A DNA stretch of 64,000 nt from Armatimonadia bacterium (GTDB lineage: Bacteria; Armatimonadota; Zipacnadia; Zipacnadales; JABUFB01), in NCBI GenBank assembly GCA_039679385.1, contig JBDKVB010000143.1:36455-100454 (forward strand). The letters are read 5' to 3'. Positions 46,685 to 55,564 of the stretch are shown in pieces. The notes under the pieces are model-generated. The model was given only the letters and a program-made list of their open reading frames with translations, searched no databases and was not told the DNA's origin. The stretch's first letter is position 1. Each line of letters opens with the position of its first letter. The translations under genes and the position numbers were made by a program.

Positions 46685-46757
46685 GCACCTCACTCCCCGG
46701 CCTTCTCTCCACTGGCGGCGGCAACGACTCGCCACCTTAGGAGAGTGGGAGAAGGGC
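46685..46757 (+). repeat. Palindromic intergenic repeat, degenerate copy B2
   Basis: A head GGCACCTCACTCCCC is followed by a longer imperfect stem in which CTCTCC pairs with GGAGAG and TGGCG with CGCCA. The rest of the 246-base gap 46567-46812 is G/A-rich and apparently derived from the same repeat family. No gene was seen there. Confidence 0.6.
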
Positions 46758-46812
46758 AAAGGCGAAGGCCCTCGCCGGCTTCCTCTCTCAGAGGGAAAGG
46801 TTGCACTGCCAC

Positions 46813-48033
46813 TCAGGACCCCGGCGTCGCGCTGACGTCGGGGTTTTCGTCTTCCCGAGGCGCCCCCGTCGTATCCTCTTTCACCTCACCTGGACGCACG
46901 AAGCGGCACATCGCCAGATAGGCGGTGACGACCATCGGAGGCAACCAGAGAAGCACCGGACGAAGGTGGTCGCGCACCAACTCGAAGGGTGCCCCCATGA
47001 GACTGATCTTGCGGACCATATCGGCGAAAGCGGTCAGCGGCAGGGCGTTGGCGACGGTCTGCAACCAGGTGGGCATCGCCATCAAGGGCCAGGTGAAGCC
47101 AGAGAGCATGAAGGCCGGGACAGACAGGCACAGCAGGACCTGGACTGAGGTCAGGGCAGTGCGGAAGAGCCCGGCCACGGTGAACCCGGCCAGCACCTGA
47201 ACCAGAAGGAACAGCGCGGTCGTGGCCAACACCGGGCTCCAGCTTCCGTGGAAGGCAGTCCGGAACACGGAGAAGGGCAGATACAGGCCGAGGCAGCCCA
47301 GAGGAATCATGAAAAGGCACTGGACGAAGGTCTTCGCCAAAAGCACTTTGAGAGGGCTGCGAGTGAGGGCCAGGAGACTGCGGCGGTGCTTCTCCTCGCA
47401 CTCAAGCCCCAGAGCGATCGCGGCGCCCATCATCGTCACCTGCTGCAGGGCGATGCAGACCAGTCCCATGAGCAGGAAGGTGCTGTAGTTGTAGGCGGGG
47501 TTGAACATGACCCGGAACTCGGCCTGGAGCGGGCTGATTCCGGGCATGAGGTGTCGGCGCGGTGTGCCGGTGAGCAGCAGACGCTCGGCCTGAGCCCCCG
47601 CGCTGTAGGTCGCGATGACCGTCCGCACCGAGCGGTAGGTCACGTTGGCTACCAGCGTGTTGCTACCGTCGACGAGCACTACCACCCTGGCTCCATGGCC
47701 GCGCTTGAGGTCGCGCTCGAAGTTCGCCGGAACCATCACGCACAGGTAGACCTGACCGCGCTTGACCGCATCGGCGAAGTCGTCGGTGGTCTCGCCGTAG
47801 CGCAGGATGTGGAGGTTGTCGGAGGCGTCGATGGCGGTGAGGAGGTCGCGCGACAGGGCTGAGTTGTCCTGATCGATGACCAGGATCGGGACCTCTCGCA
47901 CCCGGCCGTACCAGTACACGCCGCCGAAGAGCAGACCGTAGAGGAAGGGTCCGCCCAGCATGATCAGGGCAAGGCGGGCGTCCGTGAAGATGCGTCGTAG
48001 CTCACGCAAGACGAGGCGCACCCAGCTACGCAC
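46813..48033 (-). CDS. ABC-2 type transporter permease (distal)
   Basis: This 406-residue inner-membrane permease has an N-terminal helix (ALIMLGGPFLYGLLFGGVYWY), a large periplasmic loop of about 150 residues, and five clustered helices at the C-terminal half. The end motif LSGFTWPLMAMPTWLQ is typical of YhhJ/YbhR-type ABC-2 exporters. It starts with GTG at 48033 and overlaps the previous permease by eight bases, so it is translationally coupled. With its sister gene it would form a heterodimeric pore. No ATP-binding protein is encoded beside it. Confidence 0.92.
   Translation of the reverse strand: MRSWVRLVLRELRRIFTDARLALIMLGGPFLYGLLFGGVYWYGRVREVPILVIDQDNSALSRDLLTAIDASDNLHILRYGETTDDFADAVKRGQVYLCVMVPANFERDLKRGHGARVVVLVDGSNTLVANVTYRSVRTVIATYSAGAQAERLLLTGTPRRHLMPGISPLQAEFRVMFNPAYNYSTFLLMGLVCIALQQVTMMGAAIALGLECEEKHRRSLLALTRSPLKVLLAKTFVQCLFMIPLGCLGLYLPFSVFRTAFHGSWSPVLATTALFLLVQVLAGFTVAGLFRTALTSVQVLLCLSVPAFMLSGFTWPLMAMPTWLQTVANALPLTAFADMVRKISLMGAPFELVRDHLRPVLLWLPPMVVTAYLAMCRFVRPGEVKEDTTGAPREDENPDVSATPGS
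46818..46847 (+). terminator. Hairpin terminator overlapping the ABC permease 3' end
   Basis: ACCCCGGCGT (46818-46827) pairs with ACGTCGGGGT (46835-46844) with one G-T pair, followed by TTTCGTCTT. It points in the plus direction, so it ends transcripts from the 45748 gene. It lies inside the last codons of the convergent permease gene. Confidence 0.6.
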
Positions 48034-49213
48034 TCGGCGTCGCCTCCTTGCGTCGAGCGAGACGGCGGAGGCGCCAGGCTCCGAGGTAGCCCACTAACAG
48101 GGCGACGCCGGACCAGATGGACAGGGCGAGGATCTGCGGCCCCAGGTACTCAGGACCTGCGTTCTGAAGGGTGATGCGCCGGACCGCCATGACGTAGGGA
48201 GACAGGGGCAGCGCGTAGGAGACGACCTGCAGCCCCGGTGGCATGGCGAAGGTGGGCCAGGTGTAGCCTGACAGCAGGTATGAGGGCATGGCGACCACGG
48301 CGAAGACCTCAGTGGTCTGGAGAGCGTCGCCGACGAGTGCGGAGACACCGGTACCGACAACCGTCAGGAGTGCGATCAACCAGGCGGTGAAGGCCACCAG
48401 CAGCCAGGGACTCCCGAGCATGGGCACATCCAGCAGCGCAGCGGGCAGGTACAGCGCCACCATGCAGGAGGGGAGCATGATGACCAGGTACGGGAGGGGC
48501 TTGCCGAAGACCACGGGCGTCAGGCGACGGGTGATCCGCGTCAGTTCAGCGGCTCGTCCCGGCTCGTGCTCGCGGGAACCGGCAGAGGCCACGAGCAGGA
48601 GCGTGAGAAGCTGCACCGCGATCATGACCAGGCCGAGGAGCATGAAGTTGGTGTAGTTGTAGTTGAAGGCGGGGTTGTACCAGAGGCGGTACTCGTCGGT
48701 GATCGGCCGGGCCACCGTGAGGACGTTGGTCGGCGAGGCCATACCCCGCAGCAGGTACTTTCGTGCGTCGATGCCCACGGAGTAGGTAGTGAAGACCGTG
48801 GAGGCGGCAGCGATGCTGACGTTGCCGATCAGGATGCTGGTGGCGTCGACGAAGACGGCGACCTTGGTTTCCTTGCCCGACTTGACGTCGCGCTCCATCC
48901 CCGGAGGGAAGACGACGAGGACGTTGGCGCGGCCCTTGATCGCGAGCGGCAGGAAGTCTTCGGGCTTGTCCAGGTAGCCGGCGAAACGGAAGGACTCACC
49001 GGCCTGCAGCGCCGTAAGGAGCTGGCGCGAGAGAGCGGAGTGGTCGGAGTCCACGACCACCAGCGGGACGTGGGTGACCTTCTTGTTCCAGTAGATGCCA
49101 CTGAACAGCAGCGCATAGGCCAGCGGCACCAGCAGGGCAAGGACGAGACAAGTGGGACTCGCCACCAGGGCCGCAAACTCGCGGGCTGCAACTCGGCACG
49201 TCGCCCTGATCAT
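48026..49213 (-). CDS. ABC-2 type transporter permease (proximal)
   Basis: This 395-residue permease has the same plan as the following one: first helix LVLALLVPLAYALLFSGIYW, a periplasmic loop (about residues 45-185), then helices with LLTLLLVASAG and the motif LSGYTWPTFAMPPGLQ. The two permeases share the fold but only moderate sequence similarity. The ATG overlaps the HlyD stop (ATGA, 49210-49213). It would export a substrate through the TolC-HlyD conduit when energised by an ATPase encoded elsewhere. Confidence 0.92.
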   Translation of the reverse strand: MIRATCRVAAREFAALVASPTCLVLALLVPLAYALLFSGIYWNKKVTHVPLVVVDSDHSALSRQLLTALQAGESFRFAGYLDKPEDFLPLAIKGRANVLVVFPPGMERDVKSGKETKVAVFVDATSILIGNVSIAAASTVFTTYSVGIDARKYLLRGMASPTNVLTVARPITDEYRLWYNPAFNYNYTNFMLLGLVMIAVQLLTLLLVASAGSREHEPGRAAELTRITRRLTPVVFGKPLPYLVIMLPSCMVALYLPAALLDVPMLGSPWLLVAFTAWLIALLTVVGTGVSALVGDALQTTEVFAVVAMPSYLLSGYTWPTFAMPPGLQVVSYALPLSPYVMAVRRITLQNAGPEYLGPQILALSIWSGVALLVGYLGAWRLRRLARRKEATPSA

Positions 49214-50727
49214 GATCGGCTCGCCGTGGTCGGGATCTTCACCCGGGCCGTCATGCCGTTGCGCAGACGCGGGTCCTGGGAGAGTATCCTGACCACAACC
49301 TCCATGGATCGCACGTCGAAGGTGCCCTGCTCGTTGGTGGCCTTCTTGGTGGCAAAGTCGGCAGCTTGGGAGACCCGCAGGATCTGCCCATCGACCTCTG
49401 CATTGGCCAAGGCCGGTAGGACGACCTTCACGCGCTGGTTCAGGCGCAGGAAGCCGAACTTGGACTCGTCGGCATAGACCTTCACCTTGAAGTCCTGGGC
49501 CTTGACGATGGTGAAGAGCGGGAAGCCCGCGGAGACGATCTCGCCGGGGTCGGTCATCTTCTCGCTGATGAAGCCGGAGATGGGCGCAAGGATCTGCGTC
49601 TCGGACTGGTAGGCCTGGGCCTCGTCGACTTGCCCCTCAGCGGCCTCGGCTTTCATGCGCGCAGCTTCCTGGTCCTTCTGACGAATCTGGACCTGGAGCG
49701 CCGCGTCGCGGGCGAGCTTCAGTTGTGCCTCGGAGGCCGAGACGCCCGCCCGAGCCTGCTTGATCTCCTCGGGACGGGCACCCTCAAGAACCTCGCGCAG
49801 CTTCGCCTGTGCCTGGTCCAACTGCGCACGGGCAGCCAGGTGGAGGCGGGACTCCTGGGCCATTCGCAACTGGGCCTGGGCGGCGTCGACGCCTGCGCGA
49901 GCCTGGTCGAGGTCTTCCTTGCGAGCACCCTCACGGACAAGGCTCAGCTTGGCCTCAGCGGCCTCCTTCTGGGCCTTGGCGGCGAGGTACTGGTAGCGGA
50001 TCTCGTCATCTTTCTGCTGGGCGATGACGCCCTCCTGGAAGAGCCCGTGGAAGCGTTCGTAGGTGGACTGGGCGGTGTCGTAGGCTGCCCGTGCAGCCTC
50101 GACGGCCTTCTCGGCCTGCGCGATCTCCTGCGGCCGGGCACCCTTGAGGGCCATCTCGAGCTTGGCCCTGGCGGCGGCGAGACCGGCCTCGGCTTGCTTG
50201 ATCTGCTGGTCGTGGGCCCTGGTGGCGGTCTGGTAGGCCTCGCGAGCCTGGTCGACGGCTGCCTGCACCTGGGCGATCTGGCTGCTCTTCGGGCCGTTGA
50301 GGGCCATCTCGAGCGTGGCCTTGGAGGCGGCGAGACCAGCCTGCGCCTGGCGGATTTGGTCGTCGGTGCTCAGTGACTGCAGGCCGACGGCAGTGCCCGC
50401 CTGGTCATGCACGGCCCTTGCGGCGCCCAACATGCCGGTCGCCTGAGTGACCTTGGCGTCGACCTCTTTGGACTCGAGGGTGGCGATGACCTGACCGGCG
50501 GAGACCGGGTCACCCTCGTCGACCATCAGCGCGCTGAGGCGACCGGGAATCTTGGAGGAGACGTCAACCTCCGGAGCCTCAAGGGTTCCCTCCAGGAGTG
50601 TGTACTGGGCCTCAGGAGCGACGGACTGGGACCTCTTGAGGACCGTCCGGGCGAGTACCACGGCCGTCAGGGAGAGGGCCACGACAACGATGACGACTGC
50701 GAGGATTCTGATGGCTTTGGTGCTCAT
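49210..50727 (-). CDS. HlyD/YbhG-type membrane fusion protein with long repeated coiled coil
   Basis: This 505-residue adaptor has one N-terminal membrane anchor (ILAVVIVVVALSLTAVVLA), a first lipoyl half (VDEGDPVSAGQVIATLES), and a very long coiled coil (about 75-380). The coiled coil is built from at least four similar units around GARPEEIKQARAGV-like sequences. The second lipoyl half (ISEKMTDPGEIVSAGFPLF) and a beta-barrel (KVYADESKFGFLRLNQRVKV) follow. The long hairpin exceeds the usual adaptor and suggests wide periplasmic reach. It overlaps TolC upstream and the first permease downstream by four bases each. Confidence 0.93.
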   Translation of the reverse strand: MSTKAIRILAVVIVVVALSLTAVVLARTVLKRSQSVAPEAQYTLLEGTLEAPEVDVSSKIPGRLSALMVDEGDPVSAGQVIATLESKEVDAKVTQATGMLGAARAVHDQAGTAVGLQSLSTDDQIRQAQAGLAASKATLEMALNGPKSSQIAQVQAAVDQAREAYQTATRAHDQQIKQAEAGLAAARAKLEMALKGARPQEIAQAEKAVEAARAAYDTAQSTYERFHGLFQEGVIAQQKDDEIRYQYLAAKAQKEAAEAKLSLVREGARKEDLDQARAGVDAAQAQLRMAQESRLHLAARAQLDQAQAKLREVLEGARPEEIKQARAGVSASEAQLKLARDAALQVQIRQKDQEAARMKAEAAEGQVDEAQAYQSETQILAPISGFISEKMTDPGEIVSAGFPLFTIVKAQDFKVKVYADESKFGFLRLNQRVKVVLPALANAEVDGQILRVSQAADFATKKATNEQGTFDVRSMEVVVRILSQDPRLRNGMTARVKIPTTASRS

Positions 50728-52061
50728 AGTCCGGCCCTCCGGCAGGCGGCACGAAGGTCCCCTACGTACCGGTGCATCTTCAGCCAGGCTTTGTCGAGCT
50801 GGTACAGCGACTGCGTCTCCCCCACGCGAGCGCCGGCGAGAGTAGTCGTGGCATCGAGGACTTCAAGGCTGGTGCCGACGCCGAACTCGAAGCGCCGCTG
50901 GGCCAGACGCAGGCTCTCCTCGGCCAACTCAGCGGATTTGTGTGACGCCTCAAGACCCACGCGGGCTGCTCCCATGTCAAGGTAAGCGCTCTGGATCGCC
51001 AGTTGGATCTGGTTGCCGGCATACTCGCGCTCAGTTTCGACCTTGCGCTGCTGGGCCTGCTGCTCGCGGACCTTGGCCTTGCGTGCGCCGCCGTCGTAGA
51101 GGTCGTAGGTGGCCTTGACGCCGACGGTCCACTCGGGGTCAGTGGCGGCGAGGTTGCCGGTGAGAAGCTCCACCTGACCGATGGCGGCGACCTGCGGACG
51201 ACCTCCCGCCTCCTCGACTTTGCCGGCCATCTGGTAGGCAAGGCTCTTGTTGTCGAGGGCCTTGAGGGCGTCGCTGTCGGTGAGGGCGATCTTCTGGGCC
51301 TCAAGGAGGGTCAGGCTCTCGGAGACCTCCTGAAGACTGCCGCGGAGTTCGATGGGCGTGTCACGGTCCATCACCAGGGCTGTGCGGAGAGCGGAGAGGG
51401 CCAGGTCGTACTGGTTCTGCGCGTCGCTGACCTTCTTCTCCTGGTCCTTGACGGCGGTCTCGGCCCGAATCACATCGTACCTGGCGACGACGCCGGCCTT
51501 GAAGACCTTGTTGGCCTGATCGAGATGCTGCCGGTAGGTGTCCAGGGCTTGCTGCTGCACCTTCACGACCTCGCGAGCCAGCAGCGCCCCGAGGTAGTAG
51601 TCGGAGACTTCGAGCATCACACCGGACTCGGTGTCACGGGCGAAGGCTTTGAGGGCCTCGGCGCCGTAGGTGGCCTGCTGGACCGCCCGCTCGATCTTGT
51701 TGCCCGTGTAGAGCGGCAGGCCTGCTTGCACGCGGGCATGGAGAAGCTCCTGCGGGACAATCACGATGGGCGGCAACTTGAGGCCGAGCCCGGCCGGGAG
51801 GTTAATGGACATTCCGATGGAGTCGTTGAGGTGCAGGTACTCGGCTTCAAGCCCGACCTTACCGCGCTTGAGGGCCTGCACTTGCTCGACGACCTGAGCG
51901 GCGGCCTCAGCGCCCTGCCAGGCAGCGCTGATCTGCAGGCTGCGCTGAAGCGCCAACTCGGTCGCTGCGGGCAGATCGAGTGAGACTGTAGGAGGAGTCG
52001 TGGCCGCATGGGAAGGCGTCCCCGCGAGGGACAAAAGAAGGAACGTAACGACCGGAAGCAC
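50724..52061 (-). CDS. TolC-family outer-membrane efflux protein
   Basis: This 445-residue outer-membrane channel protein has a signal peptide (LPVVTFLLLSLAGTPSHAA). It has two similar halves of long helices with AAtELALQRSLQISAAWQ and AVKDQEKKVSDAQNQYDLALSALRTAL, and a final strand-helix RRFEFGVGTSLEVLDATTTLAGARVGETQSLYQ typical of the family. Start GTG at 52061. It is the first gene of the TolC-HlyD-permease-permease operon with four-base overlaps. It may also serve the RND pump at 17.8 kb, which lacks its own channel. Confidence 0.92.
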   Translation of the reverse strand: MLPVVTFLLLSLAGTPSHAATTPPTVSLDLPAATELALQRSLQISAAWQGAEAAAQVVEQVQALKRGKVGLEAEYLHLNDSIGMSINLPAGLGLKLPPIVIVPQELLHARVQAGLPLYTGNKIERAVQQATYGAEALKAFARDTESGVMLEVSDYYLGALLAREVVKVQQQALDTYRQHLDQANKVFKAGVVARYDVIRAETAVKDQEKKVSDAQNQYDLALSALRTALVMDRDTPIELRGSLQEVSESLTLLEAQKIALTDSDALKALDNKSLAYQMAGKVEEAGGRPQVAAIGQVELLTGNLAATDPEWTVGVKATYDLYDGGARKAKVREQQAQQRKVETEREYAGNQIQLAIQSAYLDMGAARVGLEASHKSAELAEESLRLAQRRFEFGVGTSLEVLDATTTLAGARVGETQSLYQLDKAWLKMHRYVGDLRAACRRAGL

Positions 52062-52184
52062 GTCGCATCACCCAGCTATCAATACCTGTCGATGGACGCA
52101 GCAGGGACACGGAGGGGCGTGGTCAGCTCTGCTTGTCGCAAGTTTCGCCGGCCGTTCCCTTCGTTCCTGTCAGCGACCTACGGG

Positions 52185-52213
52185 ATGGTATTCTTGTTTG
52201 TTGCAAGAGTCAA
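52185..52213 (-). promoter_or_regulatory. Candidate promoter of the TolC-HlyD-ABC2 operon
   Basis: On the minus strand TTGACT (52213-52208) and TACCAT (52190-52185) are 17 bases apart. The leader to GTG 52061 would be about 117 bases. The -10 is weak (four of six), so this is a tentative call. Confidence 0.45.
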
Positions 52214-52238
52214 CATTCACGCCCGGAGGAGAGGCAGA

Positions 52239-52305
52239 GGCACCTCACCCCCTGCTTGTGGCATCCCCTCTCGCTCGCGGGACAGCGCCGGGTTCAAGGC
52301 GAGAG
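52239..52305 (+). repeat. Palindromic intergenic repeat, degenerate copy C
   Basis: The head GGCACCTCACCCCCTG is followed by CCCCTCTCGC whose core CTCTCGC (52268-52274) pairs with GCGAGAG (52299-52305) across a long loop. It lies in the 319-base gap 52062-52380 between the divergent TolC operon and the six-hairpin glycosidase. Apart from this and the promoter, nothing more was seen there. Confidence 0.55.
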
Positions 52306-52380
52306 TCCGAGGAGAACTGGGAGCGGTGGCGAACAGATTGCCGGATAGCTCGCTCCAAGGCTTGTGGGAGGTGTGCCGAC

Positions 52381-55300
52381 ATGACCGTGTCGTCTCCGCT
52401 GAGGTTGGTGGCCCTGGGATGCGTGGCCCTGCTACAGACGAGCTGCGGCTGGACTGCGACGGGCACCTATGTGCTCGCCAACGGCTACGTCCGGCTGGTC
52501 GGCTCGGGACCTGCGCTGCAACAACTGGCCTTCGACCCCGCCGGTGGGGGCAAGTACAGCGCCAATCTGCTGCGCAGCGGCGGGTTCGCGGGTCTCGAGG
52601 CACCGCCCGAGGTTACCTGGACCAGAGAAGGTAACGTCCTCACGGTCAGTGGACTTGAGCTGTGCGTGCAGGACGTGGTGGAGCCGCAGAAGTGCAGCAC
52701 ACCCGACCGACTACTGCCCGGGCACGTGTTAGGGCAGTCTTTCACGGCCACCGGGACCTTCACACAGGTGGCGGTGAAGGCCCCGACTTGGAACACCGAC
52801 ACCTCTGGGGCGTTGCTGCGTCTGCGTCGCGAGGGTCCGGAGGGAGAGATCGTCGCCAGCCGCCAGTGCGAGAAGGTAGCGGACAACTCCTTTGTGCCGC
52901 TGACCTTTGAGCCGCAGCCCGCGGGCAAGTACCTGATTGAGTGGGCCGAACCCGTGGGGACGGTCGGCTGGTGGAGCTCGCAGGACGAGCAGTACGCCGG
53001 TGGCGAGGCCTATCTGGACGGCAAGCCGCTGCCGGGTCGAGACCGGGGCATCCGAGTGACCTTCCAGCGACCAGTGGGCAAGGCTCGGCTGCGCTACGCC
53101 CTGGAGGGTCCCACACTGGATATCACGCTGGACAGCCTCACGGGCGGCCTGCCTGCTGCGTTCCCGATGATTCTGCGCATGCCCTGGGACAACACGGGCT
53201 ATGACGTCTCGGCGAAGGCGGTGCCCTTCTTCCGGTTCTTCACGGACAACCAACGCTACCTGCCGGCAGAGCAGTTCAAGCGGGCAGGCTCACCCGGCGT
53301 GTCGATAGGAAGCTGCGGCTGGCTGGAGGCGGAAGGCACAGGGAACTACGACCTGCGCTTCAGCGGAGCGGGACTCGCTGCCTCCTGGGACACGACCTCA
53401 GACACGGCGTCCTTCCGGCTCTCGTCGAGGGCGCAGTCCGGTCCGGGCGAGTCGAAGAGTGTGGCGGTCTCGGTGCGAGTGATGCCGCGAGAGGATTCGG
53501 TGCCAGAGGGATGGCCGTCCTTCGAGACGCCGGACCCAGAGCTGACTCGCGACCTGAACCGATTCTGGTATGAGCGCGCCTTCTCCTATCCGGCGCCCAG
53601 CGGACCGGCAGCCTGGTATGAGTGGTCGGCGCTGATCCGGTACTGGTTCGGCGGACCGCTTCATGACGGTGAGGCCAACAACCTGCGCAATGCCCGGATG
53701 AGCGACGAGGGCTACGTCTACACCTGGGGCGGTTCAGCAGGCTGGCCCTTCCCCGACAATGCGGTGTTCGACACACGCCACTTCGACACCAATGCACGGT
53801 TCCTCCTCGCCTGCTGGCGGCACCTGTGCTGGACGCAGGACCTGGACTTCCTGCGGTCGCAACTGGCGCGAGTGCGGCGGGCGATGGAGTATCAGTTGAC
53901 CACGCTGAAGGGCGAGGAGGGGCTGATCGTCGCGGCGAGCAAGGACGTGACCGGGCGACACAAGGGGATCGGCGACAACTACTGGGACATTCTGCCCTTC
54001 GGCCATCTGGACGCCTACGCCAACACGGTCTACTACGCTTCGCTCGAGGCGATGGCGCAGGTGGAGGAGCTGGCGGCCCGGCAAAAGCTCACGACCGAGA
54101 CGGCGGCGGCGCGGCCTCCGGACTACTACCGGACGCTGGCGCAGAAGACCCGGGAGGCCTACAACCCGACCTTCTGGGACGAGGAGAAGGGACGCTACCT
54201 CGGCTGCGTGGATGCGGACGGCAAGCGGCACGACTACGGCTTCACCTTCGTGAACCTCGAAGCCATGGCCTACGGGCTCGCGACGCCCGAGCAGGCGAAG
54301 CGAGTCTACGAGTGGATGGAGCACGGCAAGAGCTCCTCGGGCGAGGCCGACATCTACAGCCGCTGGATCTTCGCGCCCCGGGCGACGACGATTCACAACC
54401 CAAGGTGGAACGACAAGGGAGTGAACGACCCGAAGGCCGAGGGAGTGGAGCCCTGGTGGATGTTCGGGTGGCGAGGCACGCCTTTCGGTGACCAGTGCCA
54501 GGATGGCGGGGCGATTCTGTATACCTCGTACTTCGACCTGATGGCCCGGACAAACCTGATGGGGACGGAGTCGGCCTGGCAGCGTTGGAGCCAGATTCTC
54601 GGGCGCTACCGGATGCCGGACCGTCTGTGTGGTGGGCCACCGCTGAGCCGGGGTGAAAATCCGCAGCAGGCGAATCCGGGCTCGACGGGAACGGACATCC
54701 CCTTCCCGGAGAGCGGGCTGGTGCCCTGCTGGTTCGTCTACGGCGTGGCAGGGGTCAACGCGACCTCGGAAGGGCTGGTGATCTCGCCACGACTGCCGAA
54801 GGAGCTGCCCTGGCTGGTGATCCGGAACCTGCAGTACCGCGGCCTGACGATGGACCTGCGGGTGCAGTCGCTGGGCGACGCCGGTGTACGGGTGGAGCTG
54901 TCTTCACAGCGGCCCGGTGCGGAGTTCTCGCTGCGTCGTGACCTCAAGCCGCAGGAGAAGCTGGTCGTCGCCGAACCTCCGGCACCGCTGAAGGCCTGGC
55001 CCCAGGTGGTGCAGCTCCCGAGTGGCTGGCAGGCGCAGTGGATCTGGGCGACCGGCGATTCGGAGCGGGTGACGCGAGTATTCCTGCGACGGAGCTTCGA
55101 TCTCGCGCAGGTTCCGGCAGCGGCGAAGGACCGGAATCAGGTGGCGCCGATTGCGGTGACAGTGGACAACGCCTTCCGGCTCTACGTGAACGGTGCGCTG
55201 GTCTTGAGCGGCGAGGGCTGGGAGCAGCCACAGCGCCTTGACTTGCAGCCCTTCCTGCGCAAAGGGCACAACGTGCTGGCTGTCGAAGGCATCAACGCCG

Positions 55301-55509
55301 GAGGTCCGGCGGGAGTGCTGGTGCAGGCCAAGATCCCGCAGGCAGGGAAGGCAATCAGCATCGTGTCGGACGGCACCTGGAAGGTCAGTGACGCTGAGGT
55401 CGCCGGATGGCAGGGCACGGACTTTGATGATTCGGCCTGGCAGGTAGCCGTGAGTCTTGGCGCGCCGCCGAGCGGTCCGTGGGGTGATGTGGCCGGTCCG
55501 GGGTTCTGA
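52381..55509 (+). CDS. Large secreted six-hairpin glycosidase with C-terminal sugar-binding domain
   Basis: This 1042-residue protein begins with a signal peptide (LVALGCVALLQTSCGW) that may be a lipoprotein signal, though QTSC is a poor lipobox. The N-terminal 370 residues are beta-rich. About 390-850 form an (alpha/alpha)6 barrel, with FWYERAFSYPAP, VTGRHKGIGDNYWDILPFG, DYGFTFVNLEAMAYGLA and FGDQCQDGGAILY. About 880-1042 is a jelly roll (WQAQWIWATGDSE, VNGALVLSGEGW) like the N-terminal domain of alpha-L-rhamnosidases. The ATG at 52381 has GGGAGG upstream; the frame continues upstream without a site. The family is not assigned, but GH78-like and GH116-like enzymes share the fold. Confidence 0.72.
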   Translation: MTVSSPLRLVALGCVALLQTSCGWTATGTYVLANGYVRLVGSGPALQQLAFDPAGGGKYSANLLRSGGFAGLEAPPEVTWTREGNVLTVSGLELCVQDVVEPQKCSTPDRLLPGHVLGQSFTATGTFTQVAVKAPTWNTDTSGALLRLRREGPEGEIVASRQCEKVADNSFVPLTFEPQPAGKYLIEWAEPVGTVGWWSSQDEQYAGGEAYLDGKPLPGRDRGIRVTFQRPVGKARLRYALEGPTLDITLDSLTGGLPAAFPMILRMPWDNTGYDVSAKAVPFFRFFTDNQRYLPAEQFKRAGSPGVSIGSCGWLEAEGTGNYDLRFSGAGLAASWDTTSDTASFRLSSRAQSGPGESKSVAVSVRVMPREDSVPEGWPSFETPDPELTRDLNRFWYERAFSYPAPSGPAAWYEWSALIRYWFGGPLHDGEANNLRNARMSDEGYVYTWGGSAGWPFPDNAVFDTRHFDTNARFLLACWRHLCWTQDLDFLRSQLARVRRAMEYQLTTLKGEEGLIVAASKDVTGRHKGIGDNYWDILPFGHLDAYANTVYYASLEAMAQVEELAARQKLTTETAAARPPDYYRTLAQKTREAYNPTFWDEEKGRYLGCVDADGKRHDYGFTFVNLEAMAYGLATPEQAKRVYEWMEHGKSSSGEADIYSRWIFAPRATTIHNPRWNDKGVNDPKAEGVEPWWMFGWRGTPFGDQCQDGGAILYTSYFDLMARTNLMGTESAWQRWSQILGRYRMPDRLCGGPPLSRGENPQQANPGSTGTDIPFPESGLVPCWFVYGVAGVNATSEGLVISPRLPKELPWLVIRNLQYRGLTMDLRVQSLGDAGVRVELSSQRPGAEFSLRRDLKPQEKLVVAEPPAPLKAWPQVVQLPSGWQAQWIWATGDSERVTRVFLRRSFDLAQVPAAAKDRNQVAPIAVTVDNAFRLYVNGALVLSGEGWEQPQRLDLQPFLRKGHNVLAVEGINAGGPAGVLVQAKIPQAGKAISIVSDGTWKVSDAEVAGWQGTDFDDSAWQVAVSLGAPPSGPWGDVAGPGF

Positions 55510-55564
55510 GACGATTCGGTTCAGTTGAGCCAGGCCTTCGCATACTCAAGACCAGGAGGCAGTT

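Noticed and set aside
52000..52380. Upstream in-frame extension of the large glycosidase
   Set aside because: It overlaps the TolC signal peptide codons on the other strand and a repeat element, and GGGAGG precedes the internal ATG followed by a signal peptide.
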